From the NCBI GenBank assembly GCA_038327995.1, contig JBBQLP010000017.1, forward strand, positions 1-52,221: DNA of 52,221 bases, in the 5' to 3' direction. Each line of letters starts with the position of its first letter. Position 1 is the stretch's first letter. Positions 40,988 to 49,004 of this stretch are shown here, piece by piece. Origin of the DNA: CAIOYC01 sp038327995. GTDB taxonomy: Bacteria > Pseudomonadota > Alphaproteobacteria > Caulobacterales > Caulobacteraceae. A program made the position numbers and the translations under genes. Below the pieces are notes generated by a model, which saw nothing but the letters and a program-made list of their open reading frames with translations, had not been told where the DNA came from and searched no databases.

Positions 40988-42109
40988 TTGCATCAGGCCG
41001 TCATCGCCGCGACGGGGCTTTACACCCCGCCGTATTCGCTCTCGAACGAAGAACTGGTCGAGACCTTCAACCTCTATGTCGAGCGTTTCAACGCCGCCAA
41101 CGCCGATGCCATAGGGTCAGGCGAGGTGGAGGCGCTGGCGCCGTCATCGCCGGAGTTTGTGGTCAAGGCCTCGGGCATCAAGTCGCGCTACGTGGTCGAC
41201 AAGACCGGCCTGATCGATCCGGAGGTGATGCGCCCGATCATTCCCGAGCGCCCCAACGATCAGATCTCCGTGCTGGCCGAAATGGCCGTCGCCGCCGCCA
41301 ACGACGCGATCAAGGCGTGGGGCAAGCCCGCCAGCCAGATCGACGCGGTGCTATGCGCCGCTTCGAATATGCAGCGCGCCTACCCCGCCATGGCGGTGGA
41401 GGTGCAGCAGGCGCTGGGCATCGGCGGGTTCGGGTTCGACATGAACGTGGCCTGTTCCTCCGCCACCTTCGGCATCAAGACGGCGGCGGACTATGTGGCG
41501 ACCGGCTCGGCGCGGGCGGTCCTGATGGTCAACCCGGAGATCTGTTCGGGCCACCTCAACTTTCGTGATCGCGACAGCCACTTCATCTTCGGCGACGTGG
41601 CGACGGCCGTGATCGTGGAGAGGGCAGAGGACGTTCCGGCGGACAAGGGTTGGGACATTCTCGGCACGCGGCTGAAAACCCAGTTCTCCAACAATATCCG
41701 CAACAACTTCGGCTTTCTGAATCGCGGCGCGCCGGAAGGCGTCGGCGCCAAGGACAAGCTCTTCGTTCAGGAAGGCCGCAAGGTGTTCCGCGAGGTGGTG
41801 CCCATGGTGTCGGACATGATCCTGCAGCATGCCGCCGACCTCGGCATCGATCCTCACGCCCTGAAGCGAATGTGGCTGCACCAGGCCAACATCAACATGA
41901 ACGAGATGATCGGCCGCAAGGTTCTAGGCCGCGACCCGACACCGGAGGAGAACGTCATCATCCTCGACACCTTCGCCAACACCTCATCCGCTGGTTCGAT
42001 CATCGCCTTCCACACCGCGAACGGCGGGTTTGCGGCGGGCGAGGAGGGCCTGATCTGCTCGTTCGGCGCGGGCTATTCGGCGGGAACGGTGTTCGTGCGG
42101 AAGCGGTAA
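40988..42109 (+). CDS. beta-ketoacyl-ACP synthase III, long FabH-like form
   Basis: A 373-residue thiolase-fold condensing enzyme. The catalytic triad is visible: Cys156 in NVACSSATFG, His298 in WLHQANINMNE and Asn331 in ANTSSAGS. It is about 50 residues longer than the FabH of fatty-acid initiation, with an inserted N-terminal region (residues 25-60). It resembles the second FabH-like enzyme of alpha- and gammaproteobacteria, which may use medium-chain acyl-CoA. It starts at a TTG (40988) with AGAGGAAG upstream. It stands alone, so its pathway is not shown by context. Confidence 0.9.
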   Translation: MHQAVIAATGLYTPPYSLSNEELVETFNLYVERFNAANADAIGSGEVEALAPSSPEFVVKASGIKSRYVVDKTGLIDPEVMRPIIPERPNDQISVLAEMAVAAANDAIKAWGKPASQIDAVLCAASNMQRAYPAMAVEVQQALGIGGFGFDMNVACSSATFGIKTAADYVATGSARAVLMVNPEICSGHLNFRDRDSHFIFGDVATAVIVERAEDVPADKGWDILGTRLKTQFSNNIRNNFGFLNRGAPEGVGAKDKLFVQEGRKVFREVVPMVSDMILQHAADLGIDPHALKRMWLHQANINMNEMIGRKVLGRDPTPEENVIILDTFANTSSAGSIIAFHTANGGFAAGEEGLICSFGAGYSAGTVFVRKR

Positions 42110-42117
42110 ATAGCTTA

Positions 42118-42146
42118 TCCCTTCCTCTCTACTAAGGAGGGGAAGC
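42118..42146. repeat. partial intergenic repeat between convergent genes
   Basis: CCCTTCCTC, spacer, GAGGGGAAG, a worn relative of the CCTCCCC family. It separates the FabH-like stop from the M48 protease stop and includes the last codons of the protease. Confidence 0.45.
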
Positions 42147-43322
42147 CTCCTTACCCTCGTGCGCCACCTTCCAGTCCATCGCCTTCCTCACCCGGTGCTC
42201 CACGCTGGGGTGGTCGTAGAAGATGAACTCCTCCACCGCCGAGGGAGACGAGGCGCGGTATTCGATGGTCTTCACCAGCGCTTTCGACAGCCCGTCCGGC
42301 TCGTGGGCGTGTTCCAATGAGAAACTGTCGGCGTCCGCCTCCTGAAGCCGGGTCAGGGTGTTGGTCAGTGGCGTCGCCAGAAGACCCAGCGTCGCCAGGA
42401 TGATCATGATGATCGGAATGCCCGCCGGGTCGCTGATCGCCCGCACGTCGGCCCTGAGCAGCATGGCCACGGGAGCGAACAGCACGCTGGTCAGCCAGAA
42501 GGCCAGCACCGCGAGAACGCTGATCGCCGCCGCGCCCCACAGCACGTGCTTGTGGACATAGTGCCCCATCTCGTGCCCCACCACGCCGCGCACCTCGGCC
42601 AGGTCCGCGCCCTTCTTGAACATAACGTCGCTCATCGCCACCCGCGCGGAGGAGCCTAATCCCGAAACGTTGGCGGTATAGCGGTTGGACTGTTTGGAGC
42701 CGTTGAAGATGTAGATCTTGTCGGAGGGTGTGCCCGTCGCCTTGGCCAGAGCCACGACCTGATCGCGCACCTCACCGGGAGGGGCCGGGGTGTATTTGTT
42801 GAACAGCGGCTCGATGAAGATGGGGGCGATGAGCAATCCGAACACCACGAACACCACCGCCAGCCCCCCGGCCCACGCCCACCAGGTCCGGGGCGCCCGC
42901 CGTATCAGAGCGTAGAGCGCCACCAAGAACAGGCTGAACATGATGGCGGAAATGCTCGCCGCCATGGCCGTCTCGCCGAGCCAGGCGCTGAGCGTCTGGT
43001 TGTTCAGGCCATAGGACTTCTCGCGCCACCAGTCGGCGTAGATCGACCATGGCAGGCTGAGCAGGATGTCGATCACCTGAAACACCAGCACAACAACGAA
43101 ACTGGTGAGCAGAGGCCGGGCGCGCTTTCGCTCCACCCCCTCCCCGACCCGCGCCAGCACGCCTGTGCGCAGGATGAGCGCGGCTATGACGACGGAGACC
43201 AGCCAGGCCCACAGCAGAACCCAGTGCCCGCCTTGTGTGTACGCCGTCGCCTTGGCGTGCCCGGCGGGCGATAGCTGCGCCATATAGGTCGCCGTCGCGG
43301 CGACAGGATCGAAAGCGGTCAT
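42132..43322 (-). CDS. M48 family membrane metalloprotease (Ste24-like)
   Basis: A 396-residue membrane protease starting at the ATG at 43322 (MTAFDPVAATATYM), with GGGGAG upstream. Seven or so transmembrane segments surround the zinc motif GHEMGHYVHKH (near residue 250), and the third ligand is Glu in LQEADADSFSLEHA. It has the long N-terminal membrane part of CaaX prenyl protease 1 (FVVVLVFQVIDILLSLPWSIY), unlike short HtpX. Bacterial members process membrane proteins; the substrate is unknown. It follows fliE by 131 bases in the same direction, but read-through is doubtful. Confidence 0.92.
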   Translation of the reverse strand: MTAFDPVAATATYMAQLSPAGHAKATAYTQGGHWVLLWAWLVSVVIAALILRTGVLARVGEGVERKRARPLLTSFVVVLVFQVIDILLSLPWSIYADWWREKSYGLNNQTLSAWLGETAMAASISAIMFSLFLVALYALIRRAPRTWWAWAGGLAVVFVVFGLLIAPIFIEPLFNKYTPAPPGEVRDQVVALAKATGTPSDKIYIFNGSKQSNRYTANVSGLGSSARVAMSDVMFKKGADLAEVRGVVGHEMGHYVHKHVLWGAAAISVLAVLAFWLTSVLFAPVAMLLRADVRAISDPAGIPIIMIILATLGLLATPLTNTLTRLQEADADSFSLEHAHEPDGLSKALVKTIEYRASSPSAVEEFIFYDHPSVEHRVRKAMDWKVAHEGKEASPP

Positions 43323-43453
43323 CTGCGTGCTCCCCCCAGGATCAGAGGCGCATAGAAGCGCGGTTCTCACCACCTGTCAGGTTAAATCCGCCTAATGTCG
43401 GGAGCGCGAACAGGCGAGAGGCGGCGATACGAACCGGCCTTGATAGTCTTATC

Positions 43454-43762
43454 CTAGATCGGCATCGCCATGATCTCTTTGTAGGCAGAGATCACCTGGT
43501 CGCGCACAGCCATCACCGTTTCCAGGCTGGCCTGAGCGGAGGAGATGGACGTCACCACGTCGATCAGTTCGGCCTTGCCCTGCGCGTGGGCCATCATCTG
43601 GCTTTCGGCGTGGCGGGAGGAGGAGACAGCGTCGCCCACCGCGCTCTTCACCAGTTCACCAAAGTCCAGCCCTTTGGCCTCAGGGGCGCCCGCAGGAGGC
43701 GCCGAGAGCGCGCTTTGCGCGGCGGCGGCGTAGGCCTTGGCGGCGACCATGGGGGTAATCAT
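43454..43762 (-). CDS. fliE: flagellar hook-basal body protein FliE
   Basis: A 102-residue protein with the C-terminal FliE pattern: ESQMMAHAQGKAELIDVVTSISSAQASLETVMAVRDQVISAYKEIMAMPI. FliE joins the MS ring to the proximal rod and is the first substrate of the export gate. It lies 14 bases after flgC, with GGGA nine bases before its ATG. It is the last gene of flgB-flgC-fliE. Confidence 0.96.
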   Translation of the reverse strand: MITPMVAAKAYAAAAQSALSAPPAGAPEAKGLDFGELVKSAVGDAVSSSRHAESQMMAHAQGKAELIDVVTSISSAQASLETVMAVRDQVISAYKEIMAMPI

Positions 43763-43776
43763 CGGTCAGCGTCCCG

Positions 43777-44199
43777 TCAGCGTTTCAGAAGATCAAGCGT
43801 GCGGCTCTGCATGGAGCGCGCGGTCTCGATCACGTTCAGATTAGCCTCGTAGGCGCGCTGGGCTTCGCGCATATCCAGCGCCTCGGTGAGAGGGTCCACA
43901 TTGGGCATCTTCACATAGCCCTTGGCATCGGCCGCTGGATTTCCGGGGCTGTATTCGCTGCGAAACGGGGTCTGTTCCTGCTGCACGCCCGCCAGCACTA
44001 CCCCTGTGCCGCCGCCTTCCACCGTGGTCGGCTTGAAGATTGGGGCCTGACGCCGATACGGGTCGCCGCCGGGGGTCGCAGAGACGGAGTCGGAGTTGGC
44101 GATATTCTCGGCGATGATCCGCATCCGCGACTGCTGCGCCTTCAGCGCGGAGGCGGCGATGGCCATGGCTGAGTTGGCGGCGGAAGGGGCGTCAGTCAT
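43777..44199 (-). CDS. flgC: flagellar proximal rod protein FlgC
   Basis: A 140-residue rod protein with the N-terminal heptad and signature AASALKAQQSRMRIIAENIANSDS, the central GVVLAGVQQEQTPF and the C-terminal NVDPLTEALDMREAQRAYEANLNVIETARSM. It assembles with FlgB and FlgF into the proximal rod. It has no strong ribosome binding site and follows flgB by 29 bases. Confidence 0.96.
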   Translation of the reverse strand: MTDAPSAANSAMAIAASALKAQQSRMRIIAENIANSDSVSATPGGDPYRRQAPIFKPTTVEGGGTGVVLAGVQQEQTPFRSEYSPGNPAADAKGYVKMPNVDPLTEALDMREAQRAYEANLNVIETARSMQSRTLDLLKR

Positions 44200-44228
44200 G
44201 CGAATATGGGGTCATGGCAGGCTAACCT

Positions 44229-44642
44229 TCAGCTTCCGGGGCGGCGCAGGGCGGTGCGCATCATGTTGAGCGAGGACTGGTAGAGAGTGATCGCCGCGTC
44301 ATAGTCGCCCCGCGCCTGGGTCATCTTCATCATCTGCTCTTCCAGCACCACCCGGTTGCCGTCGAGGCGAGCCTCTGAATCGGGAGCCGCCGTTTCCTGG
44401 CCCGCGCCGGCTTTCGGGCCACCGAGATCGAGGTGGCCAGCCTGGTTGCGCAGGGGCGAAAGCATCTGGCCGCCCGTCGCTCCCTTCAGCGCGGAATCGA
44501 AGCTGAAGGGTTTCAGGTCGCGCGGCGCGAACCCGGCGGTGTCGGCGTTGGCCACGTTCTGGGCGATCAGCTTCTGGCGCTGCGTTGTGTAGTTCAGCTT
44601 GCCCTTCAGCATCGCGAGCAGGGGAATCTGGTCGAGGTCCAT
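44229..44642 (-). CDS. flgB: flagellar proximal rod protein FlgB
   Basis: A 137-residue rod protein: LAMLKGKLNYTTQRQKLIAQNVANADTAGF at the N-terminus and VVLEEQMMKMTQARGDYDAAITLYQSSLNMMRTAL at the C-terminus are standard FlgB. It is the first gene of the flgB-flgC-fliE operon. No ribosome binding site precedes its ATG, and a full CtrA box ends only 22 bases upstream of it, so the transcript may be leaderless. Confidence 0.96.
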   Translation of the reverse strand: MDLDQIPLLAMLKGKLNYTTQRQKLIAQNVANADTAGFAPRDLKPFSFDSALKGATGGQMLSPLRNQAGHLDLGGPKAGAGQETAAPDSEARLDGNRVVLEEQMMKMTQARGDYDAAITLYQSSLNMMRTALRRPGS

Positions 44643-44663
44643 GATGCAGATTTTGCCGGGCTT

Positions 44664-44682
44664 ATGGTTAATCGCTCCTTAA
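44664..44682. promoter_or_regulatory. full CtrA box between flgB and fliO
   Basis: On the minus strand the sequence is TTAA, seven bases, TTAACCAT: a perfect TTAA-N7-TTAAC site. It lies 22 bases before the flgB ATG, and GCAAAATC about ten bases downstream could serve as the -10. The core is nearly symmetric and also lies 82 bases in front of fliO on the plus strand. Both operons may therefore be controlled from it. Confidence 0.82.
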
Positions 44683-44763
44683 AGGGTTGCGGGCAGACAG
44701 GAGGGGCGCGGCGGCGAAGGCGCTTTCCGCCCGCGAGTGGCATACGCGTCCGTCGGGGCCCAG

Positions 44764-45039
44764 ATGGATTTATTCCTCAGCATTCTTCGGGCGATTTTCG
44801 CCCTGGCCGCCGTGCTCGGGCTATTCGGCGTGGGGGTCTACGCCTTCCGCCGCTGGGGACCGATGGGGCTTCTGAAGTTCACGCCCCAGGCCGAGCGGCG
44901 GCTGCATCTGGTGGAGAGCCTGACGCTCGACGCCCAGCGGCGCTTGGTTCTGGTGCGGCTGGATCAGCGCGAGCATCTGATCCTGCTCGGCGAAGGACGG
45001 CGGATGGATGCGCCCGCTTTGCCCGCCCCGAAAGCGTGA
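44764..45039 (+). CDS. fliO: flagellar protein FliO
   Basis: A 91-residue protein with one transmembrane helix (LFLSILRAIFALAAVLGLFGVGVYAF). A short cytoplasmic domain follows (RLHLVESLTLDAQRRLVLVRLDQREHLILLGEG), typical of FliO. It helps assemble FliP into the export gate. I prefer the ATG at 44764 (MDLFLS) over an upstream start at 44737. It is followed by fliP after eight bases. Confidence 0.9.
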   Translation: MDLFLSILRAIFALAAVLGLFGVGVYAFRRWGPMGLLKFTPQAERRLHLVESLTLDAQRRLVLVRLDQREHLILLGEGRRMDAPALPAPKA

Positions 45040-45047
45040 GGGCGACT

Positions 45048-45845
45048 ATGCGGAACGCGCTCCTCCGGTTCGGGCTGAAAGGCAGCGACCTTCGCCACGC
45101 CGCGCTGGTCTCCATGCTGGCCACGCTCGCCACGATGGCCTTCCCGGCGCTGGCGGCCGCCCAGGCGGTCAATCTTGATCTCGGCACCGGCGGCGGGCTG
45201 ACCGACCGGGTGATCCAGCTCGTGGGCCTGCTCACGGTATTGTCGCTGGCGCCGTCGATCCTGATGATGACCACCAGTTTCGTGCGGATCGTGGTGGTGC
45301 TGAGCCTGCTGCGAACCGCGCTCGGCCTGCAGCAGAGCCCGCCCAATGCGGTGATCGTTTCCCTGGCCCTGTTCCTCACCGCCATCGTCATGGGGCCGAC
45401 CTTCAGCCAGTCCTACAACGCCGGGATCAAGCCCCTCCTGGCGCACCAGATCGAACTGCCGCAGGCCTTCGCCCAAGCCAGCCAGCCGGTGAAGGTCTTC
45501 ATGCTGAGCCAGGTCGACCGGGACGACCTTGCCCTGTTCATGCGCCTGTCGAAGACGCCGCGCCCGAAAACCGCGTTGGATACTCCGGTGCAGATCGTCG
45601 CCCCGGCCTTCATGATCTCGGAACTGAAGCGCGCCTTCCAGATCGGGTTCCTGCTGTTCGTGCCCTTCCTGGTGATCGACCTGGTAGTGGCCAGCGTTCT
45701 GATGAGCATGGGCATGATGATGCTGCCGCCCGTGACCATCAGCCTCCCGTTCAAGCTGATCTTCTTCGTGCTAGTGAACGGCTGGCAGCTTGTGGCCGGA
45801 AGCCTGATCCAGAGTTTCCAGCACTCGGGCGGGGTGATCGGCTGA
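45048..45845 (+). CDS. fliP: flagellar export gate protein FliP
   Basis: A 265-residue protein with a cleavable signal (to about AAAQA, residue 40), then VNLDLGTGGG and the FliP signature LLTVLSLAPSILMMTTSFVRIVVVLSLLRTALGLQQSPPN. The C-terminal helices include APAFMISELKRAFQIGFLLFVPFLVIDLVVASVLMSMGMMMLPP. It forms the central pore of the flagellar export gate with FliQ and FliR, which are encoded 24 kb to the left. GAGGG lies six bases before the ATG. Confidence 0.97.
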   Translation: MRNALLRFGLKGSDLRHAALVSMLATLATMAFPALAAAQAVNLDLGTGGGLTDRVIQLVGLLTVLSLAPSILMMTTSFVRIVVVLSLLRTALGLQQSPPNAVIVSLALFLTAIVMGPTFSQSYNAGIKPLLAHQIELPQAFAQASQPVKVFMLSQVDRDDLALFMRLSKTPRPKTALDTPVQIVAPAFMISELKRAFQIGFLLFVPFLVIDLVVASVLMSMGMMMLPPVTISLPFKLIFFVLVNGWQLVAGSLIQSFQHSGGVIG

Positions 45846-45852
45846 TCGCGCG

Positions 45853-47085
45853 TCAGCTATTCTGAGGCCGCACCAGCGTCCTGAGCGCGATCATCGACAG
45901 CACGAGCGAGCCCACCGCCACCAGGGCCATGGGTCGGGGGGTGCCGTCTCTGAACGCGCCCGCCAGCGCAGCAAAGCCCGCCCCGGCCGCGAAGCCCGCC
46001 GCCCCGACAAGGGCCGACACCGCTCCGGCTCGTGTTCCGTCTTCCCCCAGCGCGCCCGCGCCGGAGTTGGGCTGGGTGAAACCGAGGCTGGCCATGATCA
46101 CGAACTGCGGCGCCAGAAAGCCCCACAGACCCCCAAACCCGGTCTCGGCGAACGCCAGCAGCACAAGTCCCGCGACCAACGCGCCGAGGTTGGCCCACTT
46201 GAGGATCACGTCCGAACGATAGCGCCGGGCTAGCCGGGCGTTGATCTGGCTACAGCCGATGAAGCCAAAGGCGTTGACCCCGAACACCCAGCCGAAGTCC
46301 TGGGGCCGCACATGGAAGTGGCCGATCACGATGTCTGGCGACGTCGCCACGTAAGTGAACAGAGCAGCGCCGGAAAACGCGCCGGTCAGCACGTAGCCAA
46401 GCAGGCGCGGGTTCCTCAGCAATGACGCATAGCTCTGGAAGGGGTTCTCGCCCGCCGCCTGCGCCGCCGTCTCGGGGGAACGCGACTCCGGCAGTGTGAA
46501 AATCACCGCCGCGCCTACGATGCTCGCGAAGATGGCCTGGCCCCCGAACAACCAGCGCCAACTCGCCACCTGCAGCATAAAGCCGCCCATCAACGGGGCC
46601 AGAATGGGCGCCAGCCCCATCACCAGCATCAGCATGGAAAAAACGTGCAGCACTTCGTGCGGCTCGAAGCGGTCGCGCACGATCGCCCGGGCGATCACCA
46701 TGCCCGCGCAGCCGCCGAGCGCCTGCAACACCCTCAGCCCGATCAGAAGCCCAATGGAATTGGCGAATGCGCAACCGATGCTGGCGGCGATGTAGAGCGC
46801 GATGCCGATCAGTATGGGCCAGCGTCGCCCGAACCTGTCGGAAAGGGGTCCGTAGAACAACTGCCCGACCGCTATGCCGATGAAGAAAGCCGCCACGGTC
46901 ATCTGGGTGTCGGATGAGGTCGCGTGCAGGCTGCGAGCGATCGCGGGTAGGCCGGGCAGGTACATATCGATGGACAGAGGCCCGAACGCGGTCAGCGATC
47001 CCAGCACCAGGATGAGACCAAGCGGCGCCTTGGCCGCCTGGGCCAGCCCGCCGGGCGCGCGCGTGCTTGCAGCGGCGACGGTCAT
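45853..47085 (-). CDS. Bcr/CflA family multidrug efflux transporter (MFS)
   Basis: A 410-residue protein with 12 predicted transmembrane helices. The Bcr/CflA markers are GSLTAFGPLSIDMYLPGLPAI in helix 1, the loop motif GQLFYGPLSDRFGRR and RVLQALGGCAGMVIARAIVRD in helix 4. It should be a proton-driven exporter of drugs or small metabolites. No ribosome binding site is obvious before the ATG. The stop lies seven bases from the convergent fliP stop. Confidence 0.93.
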   Translation of the reverse strand: MTVAAASTRAPGGLAQAAKAPLGLILVLGSLTAFGPLSIDMYLPGLPAIARSLHATSSDTQMTVAAFFIGIAVGQLFYGPLSDRFGRRWPILIGIALYIAASIGCAFANSIGLLIGLRVLQALGGCAGMVIARAIVRDRFEPHEVLHVFSMLMLVMGLAPILAPLMGGFMLQVASWRWLFGGQAIFASIVGAAVIFTLPESRSPETAAQAAGENPFQSYASLLRNPRLLGYVLTGAFSGAALFTYVATSPDIVIGHFHVRPQDFGWVFGVNAFGFIGCSQINARLARRYRSDVILKWANLGALVAGLVLLAFAETGFGGLWGFLAPQFVIMASLGFTQPNSGAGALGEDGTRAGAVSALVGAAGFAAGAGFAALAGAFRDGTPRPMALVAVGSLVLSMIALRTLVRPQNS

Positions 47086-47187
47086 GGATGTGACAGGGTG
47101 AGGGCGAAACGCGGGACGAACATGGGCCTCCGTCTAGGGCGCGCCGCCGCCCACGGCAAACCCAAAGGCCACCTTTGCGCGCCTTCG

Positions 47188-47265
47188 TCAGACCACTTGG
47201 AAAAGAAACAACAGTATGATGATCGGGATCGGGATCCCCAGCGCACACAGCGCAATACCCTTCAT
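47188..47265 (-). CDS. 25-residue single-pass membrane peptide
   Basis: MKGIALCALGIPIPIIILLFLFQVV. The ATG is preceded by GGAGG seven bases upstream, one of the best ribosome binding sites in the window. The peptide is a single hydrophobic helix with a conserved-looking GIPIPIIILL core; similar very small proteins, often missed in annotation, occur widely in proteobacteria. Function is not known. It lies upstream of the efflux transporter gene on the same strand, 102 bases away, so it could be part of that transcript. Confidence 0.65.
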   Translation of the reverse strand: MKGIALCALGIPIPIIILLFLFQVV

Positions 47266-47445
47266 GTGTGGTCCTCCAGCTTTGCGGCGAGATAATTCCC
47301 GCACCTGTTCCGGGTTCCAAAGCGCGGCGGCTCGCTTGCGCCTTCTTGCTTGGACGCCCCTCGCTTGCACCCTTGGGCCAAAGTCTCTAAGGCCATCGCC
47401 GCGACCGACCCCGAAAGCGCGCCTGCGCGAGCGCCGGTCTGGTTC

Positions 47446-47530
47446 GCCCCTGTGGTGGAATTGGTAGACGCGCCGGACTCAAAATCCGGTTCCGCGAGGA
47501 GTGTCGGTTCGAGTCCGACCGGGGGCACCA
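47446..47530 (+). tRNA. tRNA-Leu (anticodon CAA)
   Basis: The acceptor GCCCCTG pairs with CGGGGGC (one G-U) and is followed by ACCA. The anticodon loop is CT-CAA-AA. The long variable arm TTCCGCGAGGAGTG and the T arm GGTTCGAGTCC are present. This is the second leucine tRNA in the window and reads a different codon. Confidence 0.97.
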
Positions 47531-47562
47531 GCGATGACATCCAGCATGAAAGCCCGCCCGGG

Positions 47563-48429
47563 ATGACCGAACAGGCGATACAGATCGTGGCGCGTGGCCC
47601 AAGGGCCGTCGCAGAAGCCGCCGCGAAGGCCGTGGACGCGGACGTTATGCTGGAAGCCGCCACCTATTCCATTCTGGAGGAGGACGAGGACCGGGGCGTC
47701 TGGCGCATCGACGCCTTTCCCACCAGCAATGAGGAGGCTGAGGGCTTCCAACGCGTGCTGGCAGACTTTCCAGACCTGCACGTCGTGGCGAGCCCTTTGG
47801 CCGACGCGGACTGGCTGGCTATGGCGCTCTCGGGCCTTCCGCCGGTGCGGGCGGGCCGCTTCTTCATCTACGGGGTGCACGACAGGGGACGCAGGCCGGT
47901 CAATGCCGTGAACTTGCGCATCGAGGCGGGGGCGGCCTTTGGCACGGGGCATCACGGCACCACGGTAGGGTGTCTGCTGGCCTTCGACGATCTGTTGAAA
48001 CGCGAGCGGTTTCCCAAGGTGCTGGACGTGGGCGCGGGCACCGGCGTTCTGGCCATCGCGGCGGCGCGCACAGGCTCCAGACTGGTCGTCGGCACCGACA
48101 TCGATCCGATGTCCGTACGCATCGGTGGAGAGAACGCCAAGCTTAACGCGGCGGACGCGACCTTTGTCCACGCCTCGGGGCTGAACGACGTCGCTGTGGC
48201 GGCGGGCGTCCCCTATGACCTTGTGTTCGCCAACATCCTGGCCCGTCCGCTGGTTTCCCTGGCGCAGGATATCAAGGGCGCGCTCAAGCCCGGCGGCGTC
48301 GCGATCCTGTCGGGACTTTTGCGCACGCAGGAGCGGCAAGTGCGCGCCGCCTATCTATCGCGGGGGTTCCGGGTCGAGCGGCGCATCCACCGCGACGCCT
48401 GGGCCGCCCTCATCGTTCGCAAGGGCTGA
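47563..48429 (+). CDS. prmA: ribosomal protein L11 methyltransferase
   Basis: A 288-residue SAM-dependent methyltransferase with an N-terminal substrate-recognition domain (residues 1-90). The PrmA linker motif GAAFGTGHHGTT is followed by SAM motif I VLDVGAGTGVLAIAAA, then DIDPMSVRIGGENA and the catalytic NILARPL. It trimethylates ribosomal protein L11. The start is the ATG at 47563, 33 bases after tRNA-Leu; a longer open frame overlaps the tRNA and is rejected. The final 75 bases overlap the end of the convergent DoxX gene. Confidence 0.95.
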   Translation: MTEQAIQIVARGPRAVAEAAAKAVDADVMLEAATYSILEEDEDRGVWRIDAFPTSNEEAEGFQRVLADFPDLHVVASPLADADWLAMALSGLPPVRAGRFFIYGVHDRGRRPVNAVNLRIEAGAAFGTGHHGTTVGCLLAFDDLLKRERFPKVLDVGAGTGVLAIAAARTGSRLVVGTDIDPMSVRIGGENAKLNAADATFVHASGLNDVAVAAGVPYDLVFANILARPLVSLAQDIKGALKPGGVAILSGLLRTQERQVRAAYLSRGFRVERRIHRDAWAALIVRKG

Positions 48430-48954
48430 AGCGGCGCCCGCATGACCTCCGCCCGCCAGACCAGCGCCTGGCGCGCGGGTGAAATCTGGCCGGTTCGGCT
48501 CGAACGGCCAGGAGATCACATTGCCGCTGAACAGCGCCCACCAGACGATCACCGGCTGAAACAACAGGCGCGGGCCGTGATACCACCAGCTCGACGGCAG
48601 CCCCTCGACCACCACGTGACCGAAGGCATGGTAGAGGTTGGCAGGAAAGACACACACCGCGTAGGCCGCAAGCGCGATTCCCGCCCAGCGCCGCGTGGCG
48701 GGCAGAAGAAGCCCGATCCCGCCCAGCACCTCGCAAATCCCGGTGAAGATCACCACGCCCTCGGGATGGGGAATGAGCGGGGGCATGATGGGCAAAAAGC
48801 GCAGGGGCTCGGTGATGTGCACCCCGCCGAAGACGATGTATATCCACGCCAGAATCCCGCGAAGGCGCCCGCGCGTATCGTTCAGGCCAGGCGCGCGGAA
48901 GAACGAGGCGATTGCGATCACCCCGACGCCCCCCGCGATCATCCAGACCCACAT
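48355..48954 (-). CDS. DoxX-like membrane protein
   Basis: A 199-residue protein with four or five hydrophobic helices. The first is MWVWMIAGGVGVIAIASFF, and VVIFTGICEVLGGIGLLLPATRRWAG is the core DoxX motif (E-x2-G-G-x-G-L-L). The last 45 residues are polar, Ala/Gly/Pro-rich and lie antisense to the prmA 3' end, so they are probably not structurally important. DoxX proteins have been linked to thiosulphate-quinone oxidation or redox stress, but the link here is weak. Confidence 0.82.
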   Translation of the reverse strand: MWVWMIAGGVGVIAIASFFRAPGLNDTRGRLRGILAWIYIVFGGVHITEPLRFLPIMPPLIPHPEGVVIFTGICEVLGGIGLLLPATRRWAGIALAAYAVCVFPANLYHAFGHVVVEGLPSSWWYHGPRLLFQPVIVWWALFSGNVISWPFEPNRPDFTRAPGAGLAGGGHAGAASALANDEGGPGVAVDAPLDPEPPR

Positions 48955-49004
48955 TGTCAGTCTCCGAATTGCGCCAATCGACCTGGCGCTCTACCTTCTA
49001 GCCC

